A DNA stretch of 64,000 bases, taken from the NCBI GenBank assembly GCA_947303185.1, contig CAMYXF010000008.1:1-64000 (forward strand), written 5' to 3'. Below the pieces are notes generated by a model that saw nothing but the letters and a program-made list of their open reading frames with translations, did no database searches and was not told the origin of the DNA. Below, piece after piece: positions 6,926-14,913 of the stretch. Origin of the DNA: an uncultured Clostridia bacterium (GTDB taxonomy: Bacteria; Bacillota; Clostridia; Saccharofermentanales; Saccharofermentanaceae). Both the position numbers and the translations under genes were made by a program. Position 1 is the stretch's first letter. Each line of letters begins with the position of its first letter.

Positions 6926-7423
6926 TCAGATCAGATCTGAAACTGAAGTAATGCCTGCTTTTGCAAGAAGGCTGATAATGAGCATGATGATTCCTGCCAT
7001 AAGAACGCCTGCCATAACAGCCTTTGCACTCTTCTTCGCACCGAAGTCGAGCATGGATGCAGCAAGTGTTCCTGTCCATGCGCCTGTACCAGGAAGCGGG
7101 ATTCCTACGAATAACATCAGCGCAATGAAAGCACCGCTCTTCTTTGAATTTGCAGTAAGTTTTTTGCCGGCCTTCTCGCCCTTCTGGAGAACCCACTTAA
7201 ACAGGCCGCTGCCGTGCTTGAGCTTGCATCCCCATTCAAGGATCTTTCTGCCGAACAGATAGATAAACGGAACCGGAATCATATTTCCGACTACGCATAC
7301 AGCCAAAGTAATATATTCATTCAAACCGAAATAAGTGACTCCGATCGGCACCGCACCACGGAGCTCAATAATCGGAACCATAGAAATAAAAAACACCAGT
7401 ATGTATTTAACAATAGTAGGCAT
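6926..7423 (-). CDS. Small multi-drug export family membrane protein
   Basis: A 165-residue integral membrane protein matching the PF06695 (Sm_multidrug_ex) family. Recognisable segments are ILVFFISMVPIIELRGAVPI at the N-terminus, VCVVGNMIPVPFIYLFGRKI, and LFVGIPLPGTGAWTGTLAA. Four or so transmembrane helices are predicted, ending ITSVSDLI. The substrate is unknown; the family name is historical. I place the start at ATG 7423 because GGAGGG lies 5 bases upstream; an earlier ATG at 7447 has no such site. The structured RNA region lies immediately downstream on the same strand, and a nested palindrome lies upstream. Confidence 0.8.
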   Translation of the reverse strand: MPTIVKYILVFFISMVPIIELRGAVPIGVTYFGLNEYITLAVCVVGNMIPVPFIYLFGRKILEWGCKLKHGSGLFKWVLQKGEKAGKKLTANSKKSGAFIALMLFVGIPLPGTGAWTGTLAASMLDFGAKKSAKAVMAGVLMAGIIMLIISLLAKAGITSVSDLI

Positions 7424-7445
7424 ATTACCCTCCACACCGGCGCTC

Positions 7446-7451
7446 ATTATA
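7446..7451 (-). promoter_or_regulatory. Possible -10 box for the small membrane protein gene
   Basis: TATAAT on the minus strand, 22 bases before ATG 7423. No good -35 hexamer is found at 16-18 bases, so this is a partial promoter call. Confidence 0.35.
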
Positions 7452-7462
7452 ACAAATAATCG

Positions 7463-7547
7463 AGCAACTTGCTTGCAAGGGTTGCGAGATGTTTGTTATG
7501 TCGCGAACATAGTGAGCGAACATAACAAATATATAAGCAAGTTACTC
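7463..7547. repeat. Nested intergenic palindrome
   Basis: Outer arms GAG-AACTTGCTT (from 7463) and AAGCAAGTT-CTC (to 7547) pair with one C/A mismatch. Inside, TTTGTTATGT (7492-7501) pairs perfectly with ACATAACAAA (7520-7529), continuing into CGC/GCG. There is no U-tract, so it is not a simple terminator. It separates two same-strand genes. Its ACTTGCT/AGCAAGT core also occurs in the hairpins at 51998-52182. Confidence 0.75.
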
Positions 7548-7564
7548 TATTACTTACTTAGAAA

Positions 7565-7936
7565 TCAGATTACCTTATCTTTGTTAAGGAATGCTCTTAT
7601 TTCATCTCTCATGTGATACATTTCCTGGACGCTGTTTTCGAGGAAATAGTAATGCATGATGTAACCGATCGTAAGGCCGAAGAAAATAAGCGTTAAAAGA
7701 ATTCCCGCATAAAGGAATGCACTGGGCAGGAAGAAAAGGCACGCGATCTCAAAAAGCAGGAAAGCTGCAAATGCAAGCGTTACCATGAGGTGAATGAGTC
7801 TTTCGTGCTGGAAGTAAGCAATCTTGGTCTCAAACTCTGCTAAGACTTCTTTTGTCTTTTCAACAGGAGCGTTCTTCATCTCTTCTTTCATGTATTTGCG
7901 GACTGCATCCATAGTCTGCTTTACATATTTTTTCAT
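7565..7936 (-). CDS. Hypothetical two-helix membrane protein
   Basis: A 123-residue protein I do not recognise. Residues 1-45 are charged and helical (MKKYVKQTMDAVRKYMKEEM). Two hydrophobic segments follow, LMVTLAFAAFLLFEIACLFF (about residues 50-69) and FLYAGILLTLIFFGLTIGYI (about 74-93), then a cytoplasmic-looking polar tail ending LNKDKVI. The start overlaps the stop of the upstream radical SAM gene by four bases, so it is translationally coupled and probably works with, or is merely co-expressed with, that protein. A stop shortly before the nested palindrome suggests the transcript ends there. Confidence 0.65.
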   Translation of the reverse strand: MKKYVKQTMDAVRKYMKEEMKNAPVEKTKEVLAEFETKIAYFQHERLIHLMVTLAFAAFLLFEIACLFFLPSAFLYAGILLTLIFFGLTIGYIMHYYFLENSVQEMYHMRDEIRAFLNKDKVI

Positions 7937-8805
7937 AAGCCGAACCTCCGGTTGATGTAGTTGATTACCTGTCTTTTATTCATGGTCCAGGAAGGCGCGA
8001 TAAGTATCTTCTTTGGACCGTCTCCCGTAAACCTGTGTATCACGGCATTTGCAGGAAGTAATCTGATTGCTTCTTCAACAATATCAAAATACTCCTCCAT
8101 CTCAAGTATCTCAACTTTATTCTCATTATAGAGTTTTTCCATCGGAGAATTTTTCAGTATGTAAAGGCATGTGAATTTAAACCCGTCGCTGCCCGCATCC
8201 GCGCTCAATCTTACGGTGTCCATCATCATGTCTTTCGTCTCTCCGGGAAGTCCGAAAATGATGTGTGTAATTACATTCGCGCCAATGGATTTTAATGCTG
8301 CAACTGCTTTAGTGTATTCTTCGGTCTTATAACAACGGTTGATCAGTTCCGCAGTTTCATCACTTGAAGTCTGAAGGCCGAGTTCAACTAATAAAGGTTT
8401 CTTCTCTGCCTGACGCTTAAGGACTTCAAGGATTTCAGGTCCTAAACAGTCAGGTCTTGTTGCAACTGATATGGCTTCAATGCCTTCGCAAGAAGACGCT
8501 TCAGACAAAGCTTTTTCAAGATATTCAGGGGCGCAGTATGTGCTTGTGAAACTCTGAAAATATGCGATGTATCCGGCGTCTTTTCCGGCCTTTTCCCTGA
8601 CCTGTTCAATGGCCTCTTTTATCTGTTCTGTTATCGTTGTTTTGCACTTTGCGGAGAACTCTCCAGAGCCCCCTTCAGAACAGAAAATGCATCCGCCTGA
8701 TCCTTTGCTTCCGTCCCTGTTCGGGCATGTAACATCAAGCGTAATGGACGCCTTGTACATCTTGTGTCCGAACACTTCGCGAAAATACTGATTGGCAGTG
8801 ATCAT
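7933..8805 (-). CDS. TIGR01212-family radical SAM protein (YhcC-like)
   Basis: A 290-residue radical S-adenosylmethionine protein. The iron-sulfur cysteines are in the spaced pattern CPNRDGSKGSGGCIFC (residues 27-42), the CX(n)CXXC arrangement of the YhcC/TIGR01212 family rather than the common CX3CX2C. Further family blocks are VATRPDCLGPEIL, VELGLQTSSDETAELINRCY and ITHIIFGLPGETKDMM. The C-terminus contains IHRFTGDGPKKILIAPSW. The family is related to Elp3-like enzymes and its substrate is unknown. Its ATG shares one base with the dinB stop, so dinB, this gene and the membrane protein form one operon. Confidence 0.9.
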   Translation of the reverse strand: MITANQYFREVFGHKMYKASITLDVTCPNRDGSKGSGGCIFCSEGGSGEFSAKCKTTITEQIKEAIEQVREKAGKDAGYIAYFQSFTSTYCAPEYLEKALSEASSCEGIEAISVATRPDCLGPEILEVLKRQAEKKPLLVELGLQTSSDETAELINRCYKTEEYTKAVAALKSIGANVITHIIFGLPGETKDMMMDTVRLSADAGSDGFKFTCLYILKNSPMEKLYNENKVEILEMEEYFDIVEEAIRLLPANAVIHRFTGDGPKKILIAPSWTMNKRQVINYINRRFGL

Positions 8806-10049
8806 CAGAGTTCATCCTCCGGATGGAATGGATCATTTACTATATTAGCAGGTTTGCACTTACAATTAGAACCGTCAGCTTCAGCCGCACTTTTTACAAC
8901 GCTCTTTCCGTATCTTCTGTTGATGTCATCAATCGTTTTATTAAGTTTATTGTCGCGTTCTGATGCCTGCACTTCGGTAAACAAAGAGAGCTGTTCGCCA
9001 CTGTCTGATCTGACGAGTTTAGTACATCTTACACCTATACTTCTGACACCTTTGTTCCAGTCATAAGATTCTTTGAAAAGTTCTTTTGCAGCTGCATAGA
9101 TCTCTTTTGCATCGTCAGTTGCCCTGTAAAGGATCCTCTGTTTTTCGTATATTCCAAGGTCACAATCTCTGACTGTTATCTGCACTACACTGCCTTTGAG
9201 AGAATGTTTTCGAAGTCTCATAGCGACGCTCTCAGAGAGCATGTGAAGTGTCTTTTCTATCTGCCTGTCAGATGTCATGTCTTCTGCAGTTGTGGTGGAA
9301 TTGCCGACTGATTTTGGTATCCTTTTATAGCCCGATTCAGCCACGGGAGCATCGTCCAAACCATTGGCATATTCCCATAACACCACACCCGCTTTTCCAA
9401 GATAACGGCTAATGAATTCACCGTCTGTCTGTGCAAGATCTCCTATGGTCTTAACATTGATCTTGGATAATCTTTCGGTAGTGTGTTTGCCGACGAATAA
9501 AAGATCTGATACCGGAAGAGGCCAGATCTTATCCTTCCAGTCTGTGTCGGAAAATACAGTTGTGGCATCCGGCTTTTTATAGTCACTTCCGAGTTTTGCA
9601 AATACTTTGTTGAAGCTGATTCCGACAGAACACGTGAGCTTGAATTCTTCCTTAACCCTGTTCCTGATCTCAAGCGCAACTTCTTCTGCTTCGGCATAAT
9701 CATTAACGACGCCGGTCATGTCGAGCCAGCACTCATCAAGGCCGAACGGCTCTACCCTGTCGGTATATTCGGAATACATTTCACGGAGTTTTTTGGAGTA
9801 GAACTCATACTTTTCGTGATGGGCATCGACAAGGACAAGATTGGGACACTTCGCCTCTGCCTGCCAGATTGCTTCGGCAGTCTTGATGCCATACTTTTTT
9901 GCAGGTTCATTCTTGGCAAGGATGATGCCGTGCCTTAGTTTTGCGTCGCCCGCCACGGCCATCGGAACGTCCCTTAATTCAGGCCTGGAGATCATTTCAA
10001 CCGATGCAAAATAGCAGTTCTGGTCTATGTGAAAGATAATCCGTTTCAT
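8805..10049 (-). CDS. dinB: DNA polymerase IV (Y family)
   Basis: A 414-residue translesion polymerase. The metal-binding motifs are IFHIDQNCYFASVEM at the N-terminus and VEPFGLDECWLDMTG (about residues 99-113), supplying the catalytic Asp and Asp-Glu residues. CSVGISFNKVFAKLGSDYKKP marks the fingers/palm, and the little-finger domain runs to about residue 350. A cysteine-containing tail (CKCKP) follows, without a clear beta-clamp motif that I can place confidently; QLSLF near residue 357 is a likely clamp-binding peptide. It heads a three-gene operon. It is not preceded by an obvious LexA box. Confidence 0.95.
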   Translation of the reverse strand: MKRIIFHIDQNCYFASVEMISRPELRDVPMAVAGDAKLRHGIILAKNEPAKKYGIKTAEAIWQAEAKCPNLVLVDAHHEKYEFYSKKLREMYSEYTDRVEPFGLDECWLDMTGVVNDYAEAEEVALEIRNRVKEEFKLTCSVGISFNKVFAKLGSDYKKPDATTVFSDTDWKDKIWPLPVSDLLFVGKHTTERLSKINVKTIGDLAQTDGEFISRYLGKAGVVLWEYANGLDDAPVAESGYKRIPKSVGNSTTTAEDMTSDRQIEKTLHMLSESVAMRLRKHSLKGSVVQITVRDCDLGIYEKQRILYRATDDAKEIYAAAKELFKESYDWNKGVRSIGVRCTKLVRSDSGEQLSLFTEVQASERDNKLNKTIDDINRRYGKSVVKSAAEADGSNCKCKPANIVNDPFHPEDEL

Positions 10050-10215
10050 GGAAATTATGATAACATCAACCGAACATATTTTCTATATTGACGGTTTGTT
10101 GTGGTTTAATATTTTAAATTATTTATAACTTATTGCATTTAACTATATAAAAACACTTTGACGTGTTGTATACTATCGTTGTGAATTATCAAAAAATCAC
10201 AATCATATAAAACAC

Positions 10216-10237
10216 CGTCACGCCGGAATGCGTGACG
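10216..10237 (+). other. Hairpin in the response-regulator leader
   Basis: CGTCACGC (10216-10223), loop CGGAAT, GCGTGACG (10230-10237): a perfect 8-base-pair hairpin 54 bases before the response-regulator ATG. No U-tract follows. It may be an operator or an mRNA stabiliser. The rest of the 240-base gap 10050-10290 is AT-rich and shows no clear -35/-10 pair. Confidence 0.5.
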
Positions 10238-10290
10238 CCATTGGGGAAATAACTGATTAAGCATTATTTAAGTTAACAGGAGGTATATTA

Positions 10291-11001
10291 ATGGCTAAGC
10301 AGAAAGTATTTCTTGTAGATGATGACAGCGATATCCTGGTCTTGAACCGTGATTTTCTCGAGAGCGAGGGCTACGATGTCGTAACAGCAACAAACTGTGC
10401 TGAGGCGCTCGAAAAGATCAAGCTTCACAGCTTCTCATGTATCGTATTGGACGTAATGCTTCCCGACGGAAGTGCATTCGACCTTGCTCCAAAGATCAAG
10501 GAATTCACAGATTGTCCTATCATCTTCCTCACCGCAAAGGATCAGCAGGAAGATGTAATCAACGGATTTAAGGTTGGCGCTGATGACTACATCACAAAGC
10601 CTTACTCACTTCCTGAGTTGAGCCTTCGTATCAACGTTCACATCAAGCGTAATATGAAGAGTGAAGGATTCCTCGTAGAGTATCCCCCGCTCCGCATCAA
10701 CATCAAGACACGTGAGGTTACTCTTAAGGAGAAGCCTTTACATCTTACAAACCGTGAGTTCGATATTCTCTGCCTCCTGGCTGAGACACCTAACGTTATC
10801 GTTCCTTTCACAAGAATCTATTCTCATGTTTGGGGCGATGATTCTCCGTGCGACAACCACCTCGTAATGGTTAACATCTCTTACCTCCGTAAGAAGATGG
10901 AAAAGATCGCACCTGAGATTACATTCGTTAAGACTGAGTGGGGTATCGGTTATTCATTCGCTTATCCGCCGGTCAAGAACAGCATGAACACACAGTTCTG
11001 A
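10291..11001 (+). CDS. OmpR-family response regulator
   Basis: A 236-residue DNA-binding regulator. Residues 5-118 form a receiver domain with acidic residues in FLVDDDSD, the phosphoacceptor aspartate in IVLDVMLPDG (about residue 53), threonine in IIFLTAKD and lysine in DDYITKPY. Residues 135-228 form a winged helix (TNREFDILCLLAETPNVIVP; HVWGDD; VMVNISYLRKKM). The ATG has AGGAGG 7 bases upstream. The membrane histidine kinase follows, but a terminator sits between the two. The target genes are not evident; the hairpin in the leader could be an autoregulatory site. Confidence 0.95.
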   Translation: MAKQKVFLVDDDSDILVLNRDFLESEGYDVVTATNCAEALEKIKLHSFSCIVLDVMLPDGSAFDLAPKIKEFTDCPIIFLTAKDQQEDVINGFKVGADDYITKPYSLPELSLRINVHIKRNMKSEGFLVEYPPLRINIKTREVTLKEKPLHLTNREFDILCLLAETPNVIVPFTRIYSHVWGDDSPCDNHLVMVNISYLRKKMEKIAPEITFVKTEWGIGYSFAYPPVKNSMNTQF

Positions 11002-11025
11002 TTTAACACAATTTTGAAGATCAAT

Positions 11026-11057
11026 GCGGGACTAGAGTATTAGTCCCGCTTGCTTTT
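11026..11057 (+). terminator. Terminator between response regulator and kinase
   Basis: GCGGGACTA (11026-11034), loop GAGTAT, TAGTCCCGC (11041-11049), then TTGCTTTTTT. A nine-pair GC-rich stem and a T-run make a convincing intrinsic terminator, 23 bases before the kinase start. It should reduce kinase relative to regulator expression. Confidence 0.85.
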
Positions 11058-11079
11058 TTGGGTATTTAACGGAGAATCA

Positions 11080-13335
11080 ATGGCACAATACAAGCACAGC
11101 AGATTAGCGAGGATCAAGCTTACCGGCTCTGATGCTCACGGCAGATCATTCGGAGGAACGATGATCGCCTTTATTTTCGCGATGCTTATCATGCTTGTTG
11201 CCGCTGGAATAATCAGTATCGGTATTACATTTACAACCGATTCGACGCCGAAGATAAATACTGAAAAAGGCACCCTCGAATTAAGTGATGCCCTTGCGCT
11301 CGACGGTCCTTACAGCAGCCATGTAAATACCGGCTGGACCTTTGTACCGAACGTATCTCCTGACATGGCAAGAGCAAGTCTTGAACATGCTTCAGATGAC
11401 ATGAGCATTCCTGACTACTGGCCTTCTTCTGCCCTGTACACCCACAGATCTTATGCAGATAACGTAAGGATCCGTGATACATGGCGCGGCTGGTTCGACT
11501 ACAACTATTCTTCCAACTGGCACAACTCGGACGGCAATATAACCTACCAGCATTTTCAGATAGATGACATCGATTGTATCTGTTCAGCATACGTCGGACA
11601 TTTTGAATGCAACGAGGATATTAAATCACTGTCCCTGATCTTCCATAAGTTCAACGGCGTCGCATGGGTCTTCTGCAACGGAAAATACATCGACAGGATC
11701 GGCGCAAGAACACCCGTCTTTAACCTCAACGCGTTTGCGGATTACTGCACGGTAATTCCCGAAGACGGAAAGCTCGACCTGGTAATCGTAGTTGCCTGCA
11801 CGCCGAAGGTCTCAAACCCGGGTATCCTTTCTGAGCCCATCATCGAGACAGGTACCGCAAACGACGTCCGCACGGTCATCACCGCAGGTCACTTCTCAAT
11901 CGTTATGTTGATCTTCTTCGTTGCGCTCATCGCAGGATCCAACCTCATCTTGAGCTTCACCAAAAACAGATGGCTGTTTATCTCGTTCTTCATCAGTTTC
12001 TCAGCCATACTCATGTACTATCTGACTGACTGCCGCTTCATTTCGGTCGACAGCCATTTAAGAGCTGACTTAAGATTCCTCTTCCTGATACTTGCTTCCT
12101 CTGCTTCTTTCCTTGAGAACTCACAGTACTTCGCAGGATCGAAAACGCAGAGCAAATTTGCAATGCTCAGGAAAGCACACTATCTCGTATTTGTCGTCGG
12201 TCTGACGATGATAGTCATCTACTACATTTTCGATATCTTCACGGGAACGCTACTGCCTGAATTCGTCGCGCTGATGTTTGCTCTTGCGACGGTCACGCTC
12301 TCCATCTTTATAGATCTTTTCTTCTATAACAAAGAGAACCAGAGGATCCTGCTCTGGGCGTTGCTCTTCAGCCTTATGTTCCTTGTCCTTTATCTGACGA
12401 TCCTCATGGACAGCATGATCGTTTACACGATTCCGACTTACAGCAACATCTTCGTTATCTTCTCGCTCATCGCTGAGGTCACGCTCGTATCAACGTACAT
12501 TAACCAGCAGCGTGAGATTCAGAGAAATGCCGCTGTATTGAAGCGCCAGGTAAGAGAAAAGACCGTATTCATTTCAGAGATCAACCGTGACCTCGTCCTT
12601 ACAAACAAGAGACTTCTTGAAGGTGAAGTTGCGCGTAAGAACGTCTTGAGCAACGTATCCCACGACTTAAGAACACCTATTACCGCTATCAGAGGATACG
12701 CCGAACTTCTCCTCAACGCACAGGATAACTTCACGCTCGAACAGCGCAATTCTTACCTTAGCAACATAGTCCGCCGTTCAGAGCAGATGGAGAGGATCGT
12801 ATCCGACATCATGGAGCTTACCAGAATGGAATCGAGTGATTCGGACTTCCACTTCACTTCCGTATCGATCGCCGAGATGCTGGACGAGTTGGTAGTCATG
12901 TATTCAATGGATCTTGAAGACAGCGAAAAGCATCTGTCTTTAGATATCCCTTCACGCGACTCTCTTATCGTTAAAGCGGATCCTGCAAAGCTCTCACGTA
13001 TTTTCGAGAACCTCATATCCAATGCCATCAACTACACCGGTCCTCAGGCAGAGATCGTAATAAGGGCATGGCGTACCGGCGACGCATCACACATAGCAAC
13101 ACAGAAGATCCACATAACAGTTGAAGATAACGGAATCGGTATCCCTGAGCAGGACCTCCCGAGAATCTTCGACCGTTTCTACAGGGCACACAACTCCGGC
13201 GTAAACATCAAGGGAACAGGTTTGGGCCTTGCGATCGTAAAGCTCATCTGCGACAAGCACGATGCAGAGATCAACGTAACGAGTACGCTCGGCAAGGGCA
13301 CAAAGTTCGAAGTAATAATGTCCGCTTCATATTAA
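11080..13335 (+). CDS. Membrane sensor histidine kinase (7TM type)
   Basis: A 751-residue kinase. A first membrane helix lies at about residues 27-50 (MIAFIFAMLIMLVAAGIISI). An extracytoplasmic domain of roughly 200 residues follows, with a jelly-roll-like look (VAWVFCNGKYIDRIG). Seven or so membrane helices span about residues 265-480, as in 7TMR-DISM sensors. A short coiled coil leads to the HisKA box VSHDLRTPITAIRGYAELL with the phosphorylated histidine. The ATPase domain has ENLISNAINY (N box), DNGIGI (G1) and GTGLGLAI (G2). Start is ATG 11080 with GGAG 8 bases upstream. It is the likely partner of the upstream regulator; the stimulus is unknown. Confidence 0.9.
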   Translation: MAQYKHSRLARIKLTGSDAHGRSFGGTMIAFIFAMLIMLVAAGIISIGITFTTDSTPKINTEKGTLELSDALALDGPYSSHVNTGWTFVPNVSPDMARASLEHASDDMSIPDYWPSSALYTHRSYADNVRIRDTWRGWFDYNYSSNWHNSDGNITYQHFQIDDIDCICSAYVGHFECNEDIKSLSLIFHKFNGVAWVFCNGKYIDRIGARTPVFNLNAFADYCTVIPEDGKLDLVIVVACTPKVSNPGILSEPIIETGTANDVRTVITAGHFSIVMLIFFVALIAGSNLILSFTKNRWLFISFFISFSAILMYYLTDCRFISVDSHLRADLRFLFLILASSASFLENSQYFAGSKTQSKFAMLRKAHYLVFVVGLTMIVIYYIFDIFTGTLLPEFVALMFALATVTLSIFIDLFFYNKENQRILLWALLFSLMFLVLYLTILMDSMIVYTIPTYSNIFVIFSLIAEVTLVSTYINQQREIQRNAAVLKRQVREKTVFISEINRDLVLTNKRLLEGEVARKNVLSNVSHDLRTPITAIRGYAELLLNAQDNFTLEQRNSYLSNIVRRSEQMERIVSDIMELTRMESSDSDFHFTSVSIAEMLDELVVMYSMDLEDSEKHLSLDIPSRDSLIVKADPAKLSRIFENLISNAINYTGPQAEIVIRAWRTGDASHIATQKIHITVEDNGIGIPEQDLPRIFDRFYRAHNSGVNIKGTGLGLAIVKLICDKHDAEINVTSTLGKGTKFEVIMSASY

Positions 13336-13346
13336 TGGAAAAATAA

Positions 13347-13376
13347 AAGAGGTTATCCCGTAAGGAATAACCTCTT
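13347..13376 (-). terminator. Terminator of the DUF1858 gene
   Basis: AAGAGGTTAT (13347-13356) pairs with ATAACCTCTT (13367-13376). On the minus strand the stem is followed by TTATTTTT, so it best serves the DUF1858 gene. It may also end the kinase transcript on the plus strand. Confidence 0.75.
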
Positions 13377-13404
13377 CGTTTATCAGATAAGTTTACCTAT
13401 CGTA

Positions 13405-13608
13405 TCAGCCTAATGACTGGAAATAATTGTTGATCTCTTCTACGAGAGCATCGCAATCCATACCGTGAACCATGCAAGCTTCTTCAATAGTCTCACCGGA
13501 AGCCATTGCACAGCCAAGGCAGTGAAGTCCGGAAGCCATAAGGATAGGTGCAATGCCTTCATCCTGCATTACAACATCTCCGATAATCGTATCTTTTGTA
13601 ACTATCAT
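13405..13608 (-). CDS. DUF1858 domain protein (redox disulfide type)
   Basis: A 67-residue protein that is a single DUF1858 domain, the type often annotated as hybrid-cluster-protein-associated redox disulfide domain. The key segment is LMASGLHCLGCAMASGETIEEA (residues 23-44 in part), with the CLGC cysteine pair. Start is ATG with GGAGG 5 bases upstream (AGGTAACAAG spacing). The function is not established. Other members sit near hybrid cluster or molybdopterin genes, but no such gene is next to it here. The gene stands alone between the kinase and HU. Confidence 0.88.
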   Translation of the reverse strand: MIVTKDTIIGDVVMQDEGIAPILMASGLHCLGCAMASGETIEEACMVHGMDCDALVEEINNYFQSLG

Positions 13609-13807
13609 CTTGTTACCTCCGATTTAATTTTCGCAACTCAAATCATACACTATCAGAACGAATAAATCTTGTAATAAAACGCTATTTATTTCCTATTACC
13701 TGACTATTCGGTTATCTAACCTGTCATTTATGCCGCCCGTCAGCCTGAAACGCCCTAAATATAGGCAATTTAACTAAACATTTCTTATATTTTCTGCCTG
13801 AAAACTA

Positions 13808-13836
13808 TTGACATCTATTTGTAATAAATCAATAAT
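13808..13836 (+). promoter_or_regulatory. Promoter of the HU gene
   Basis: TTGACA (13808-13813) and AATAAT (13831-13836) are separated by 17 bases, about 50 bases before the HU start. The rest of the gap from 13609 is AT-rich with no further feature that I can support. Confidence 0.75.
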
Positions 13837-13887
13837 GAAACTACGAAAAATAAGCCTTTCAGCGGCTAAATAACAGGAGGATACCAC

Positions 13888-14181
13888 ATGAACAAGTCAC
13901 AGCTTATTGACAAGATCGCAGCTGATGCCGGCCTCAGCAAGAAGGATGCAGAAGCAGCTCTCAAGGCAACACTCGGTGCTATCGAAGGCGCACTCGTAAA
14001 GAATGACAAAGTCGTTCTCGTAGGCTTCGGTACATTCAAGACAAAGAAGCTCGCAGCTAGAAGCGGCCGCAATCCTGCTACAGGCGCTGCTCTTAAGATT
14101 CCGGCTTCCACAGTTCCTACATTCAAGGCTGGTAAGTCACTTAAGGATAAGGTTAACGCTAAGAAGGGCAAGAAGAAGTAA
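13888..14181 (+). CDS. hup: HU family DNA-binding protein
   Basis: A 97-residue nucleoid protein that binds and bends DNA as a dimer. It begins MNKSQLIDKIAADAGLSKKD, and has the beta-arm signature GFGTFKTKKLAARSGRNPAT (residues 51-70), where the proline at the arm tip intercalates into DNA. A lysine-rich tail (NAKKGKKK) follows. AGGAGG lies 8 bases before the ATG. A good promoter and a strong terminator flank it, so it is a single-gene unit, as is usual for this abundant protein. Confidence 0.97.
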   Translation: MNKSQLIDKIAADAGLSKKDAEAALKATLGAIEGALVKNDKVVLVGFGTFKTKKLAARSGRNPATGAALKIPASTVPTFKAGKSLKDKVNAKKGKKK

Positions 14182-14204
14182 TTCTTACGTACATCTGATT
14201 TCCA

Positions 14205-14231
14205 AAGGCTCCGTTCAACGGAGCCTTTTTT
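14205..14231 (+). terminator. Terminator of the HU gene
   Basis: AAGGCTCCGTT-C-AACGGAGCCTT with a T-run to 14231: an 11-base-pair stem on the plus strand directly after HU. Confidence 0.9.
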
Positions 14232-14234
14232 ATG

Positions 14235-14774
14235 TCAGTCCAAAGGATCTCTTAACCCCATGCGTCTCTCGGCCCTGGTCTGTATGCACTTCACTACCGC
14301 GCGGCTCCTCATGCATTTAAGGCTGCTCTTCGTGATCGCATAACGGACGTTCCTCTCGGACTGCTCAACTGTTAATCCGAGCTCCTTGCCGGCATCAAGA
14401 TACATGCTCTTCATGGTGGCCGGCGCGGGCACGCATCTTTTGACGGATTTATATACCGATTTGTAAATCAGCATCGTTCCAATTAATGACATGTCAAAAC
14501 CGTATTCTCTAAGCACGGTCTTAATGCACATATCAAGATAGGCTTCCTGCTTTTCCTGCCCTGCAGGCTTGGCCGGATTTATCGCGGTGACCCTGCCCGC
14601 AACGGATGCCCTGTCGCTTCTTCCGTCAACGATGTAATGCAGAACACCCATCTCATCTTCAACGGCAATAACGCCCTTTTGTTTAAGCAATAAATTGATG
14701 TTCTCGAGAAGACTCAAGTCGCTGCACACAACAGACATCTCCACGGAACCCTGATTCAAATTTCTGTTCTCCAT
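14235..14774 (-). CDS. Spo0A C-terminal-domain protein without receiver
   Basis: A 179-residue protein whose C-terminal half resembles the DNA-binding effector domain of the sporulation regulator Spo0A. Visible blocks are YGFDMSLIGTMLIYKSVYKS (about residues 91-110), MKSMYLDAGKELGLT, and VEQSERNVRYAITKS, the recognition helix in Spo0A. There is no phosphoacceptor receiver domain; residues 1-85 are unlike one. It may be a phosphorylation-independent regulator. Repeated TTGAGAC boxes and a perfect palindrome lie about 100 bases upstream of its start. Whether it binds Spo0A boxes is unknown, and no sporulation gene lies near it. Confidence 0.7.
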   Translation of the reverse strand: MENRNLNQGSVEMSVVCSDLSLLENINLLLKQKGVIAVEDEMGVLHYIVDGRSDRASVAGRVTAINPAKPAGQEKQEAYLDMCIKTVLREYGFDMSLIGTMLIYKSVYKSVKRCVPAPATMKSMYLDAGKELGLTVEQSERNVRYAITKSSLKCMRSRAVVKCIQTRAERRMGLRDPLD

Positions 14775-14868
14775 AGGTCACACACCTCCTGTTTGGTTTT
14801 AAGGAGAGTTTACGACCATAGATTCAGGTTGTGGGGACAAAGTGTCGCAAATTGAAAAAACAGGCCCG

Positions 14869-14910
14869 AATTTGAGACTTTTTCGCGAAAATTGAGACTG
14901 GTCTCAATTT
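14869..14910. promoter_or_regulatory. TTGAGAC repeat operator-like site
   Basis: Two direct copies of TTGAGAC (14872-14878 and 14892-14898) are followed by the inverted GTCTCAA (14901-14907). The last two form AAATTGAGAC-TG-GTCTCAATTT, a perfect 10-base-arm palindrome (14889-14910). It lies between the Spo0A_C gene start and the end of the next gene, so it is a likely operator. Confidence 0.6.
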
Positions 14911-14913
14911 ATA

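Noticed and set aside
10050..10290. Riboswitch upstream of the response regulator
   Set aside because: One simple hairpin with no recognisable c-di-GMP, cobalamin or other conserved core.
14835..14860. Spo0A box controlling the Spo0A_C gene
   Set aside because: GTGTCGCAAAT and TTTGTCCCC are only partial matches to the TTTGTCRAAA consensus, so the TTGAGAC palindrome is the better operator candidate.
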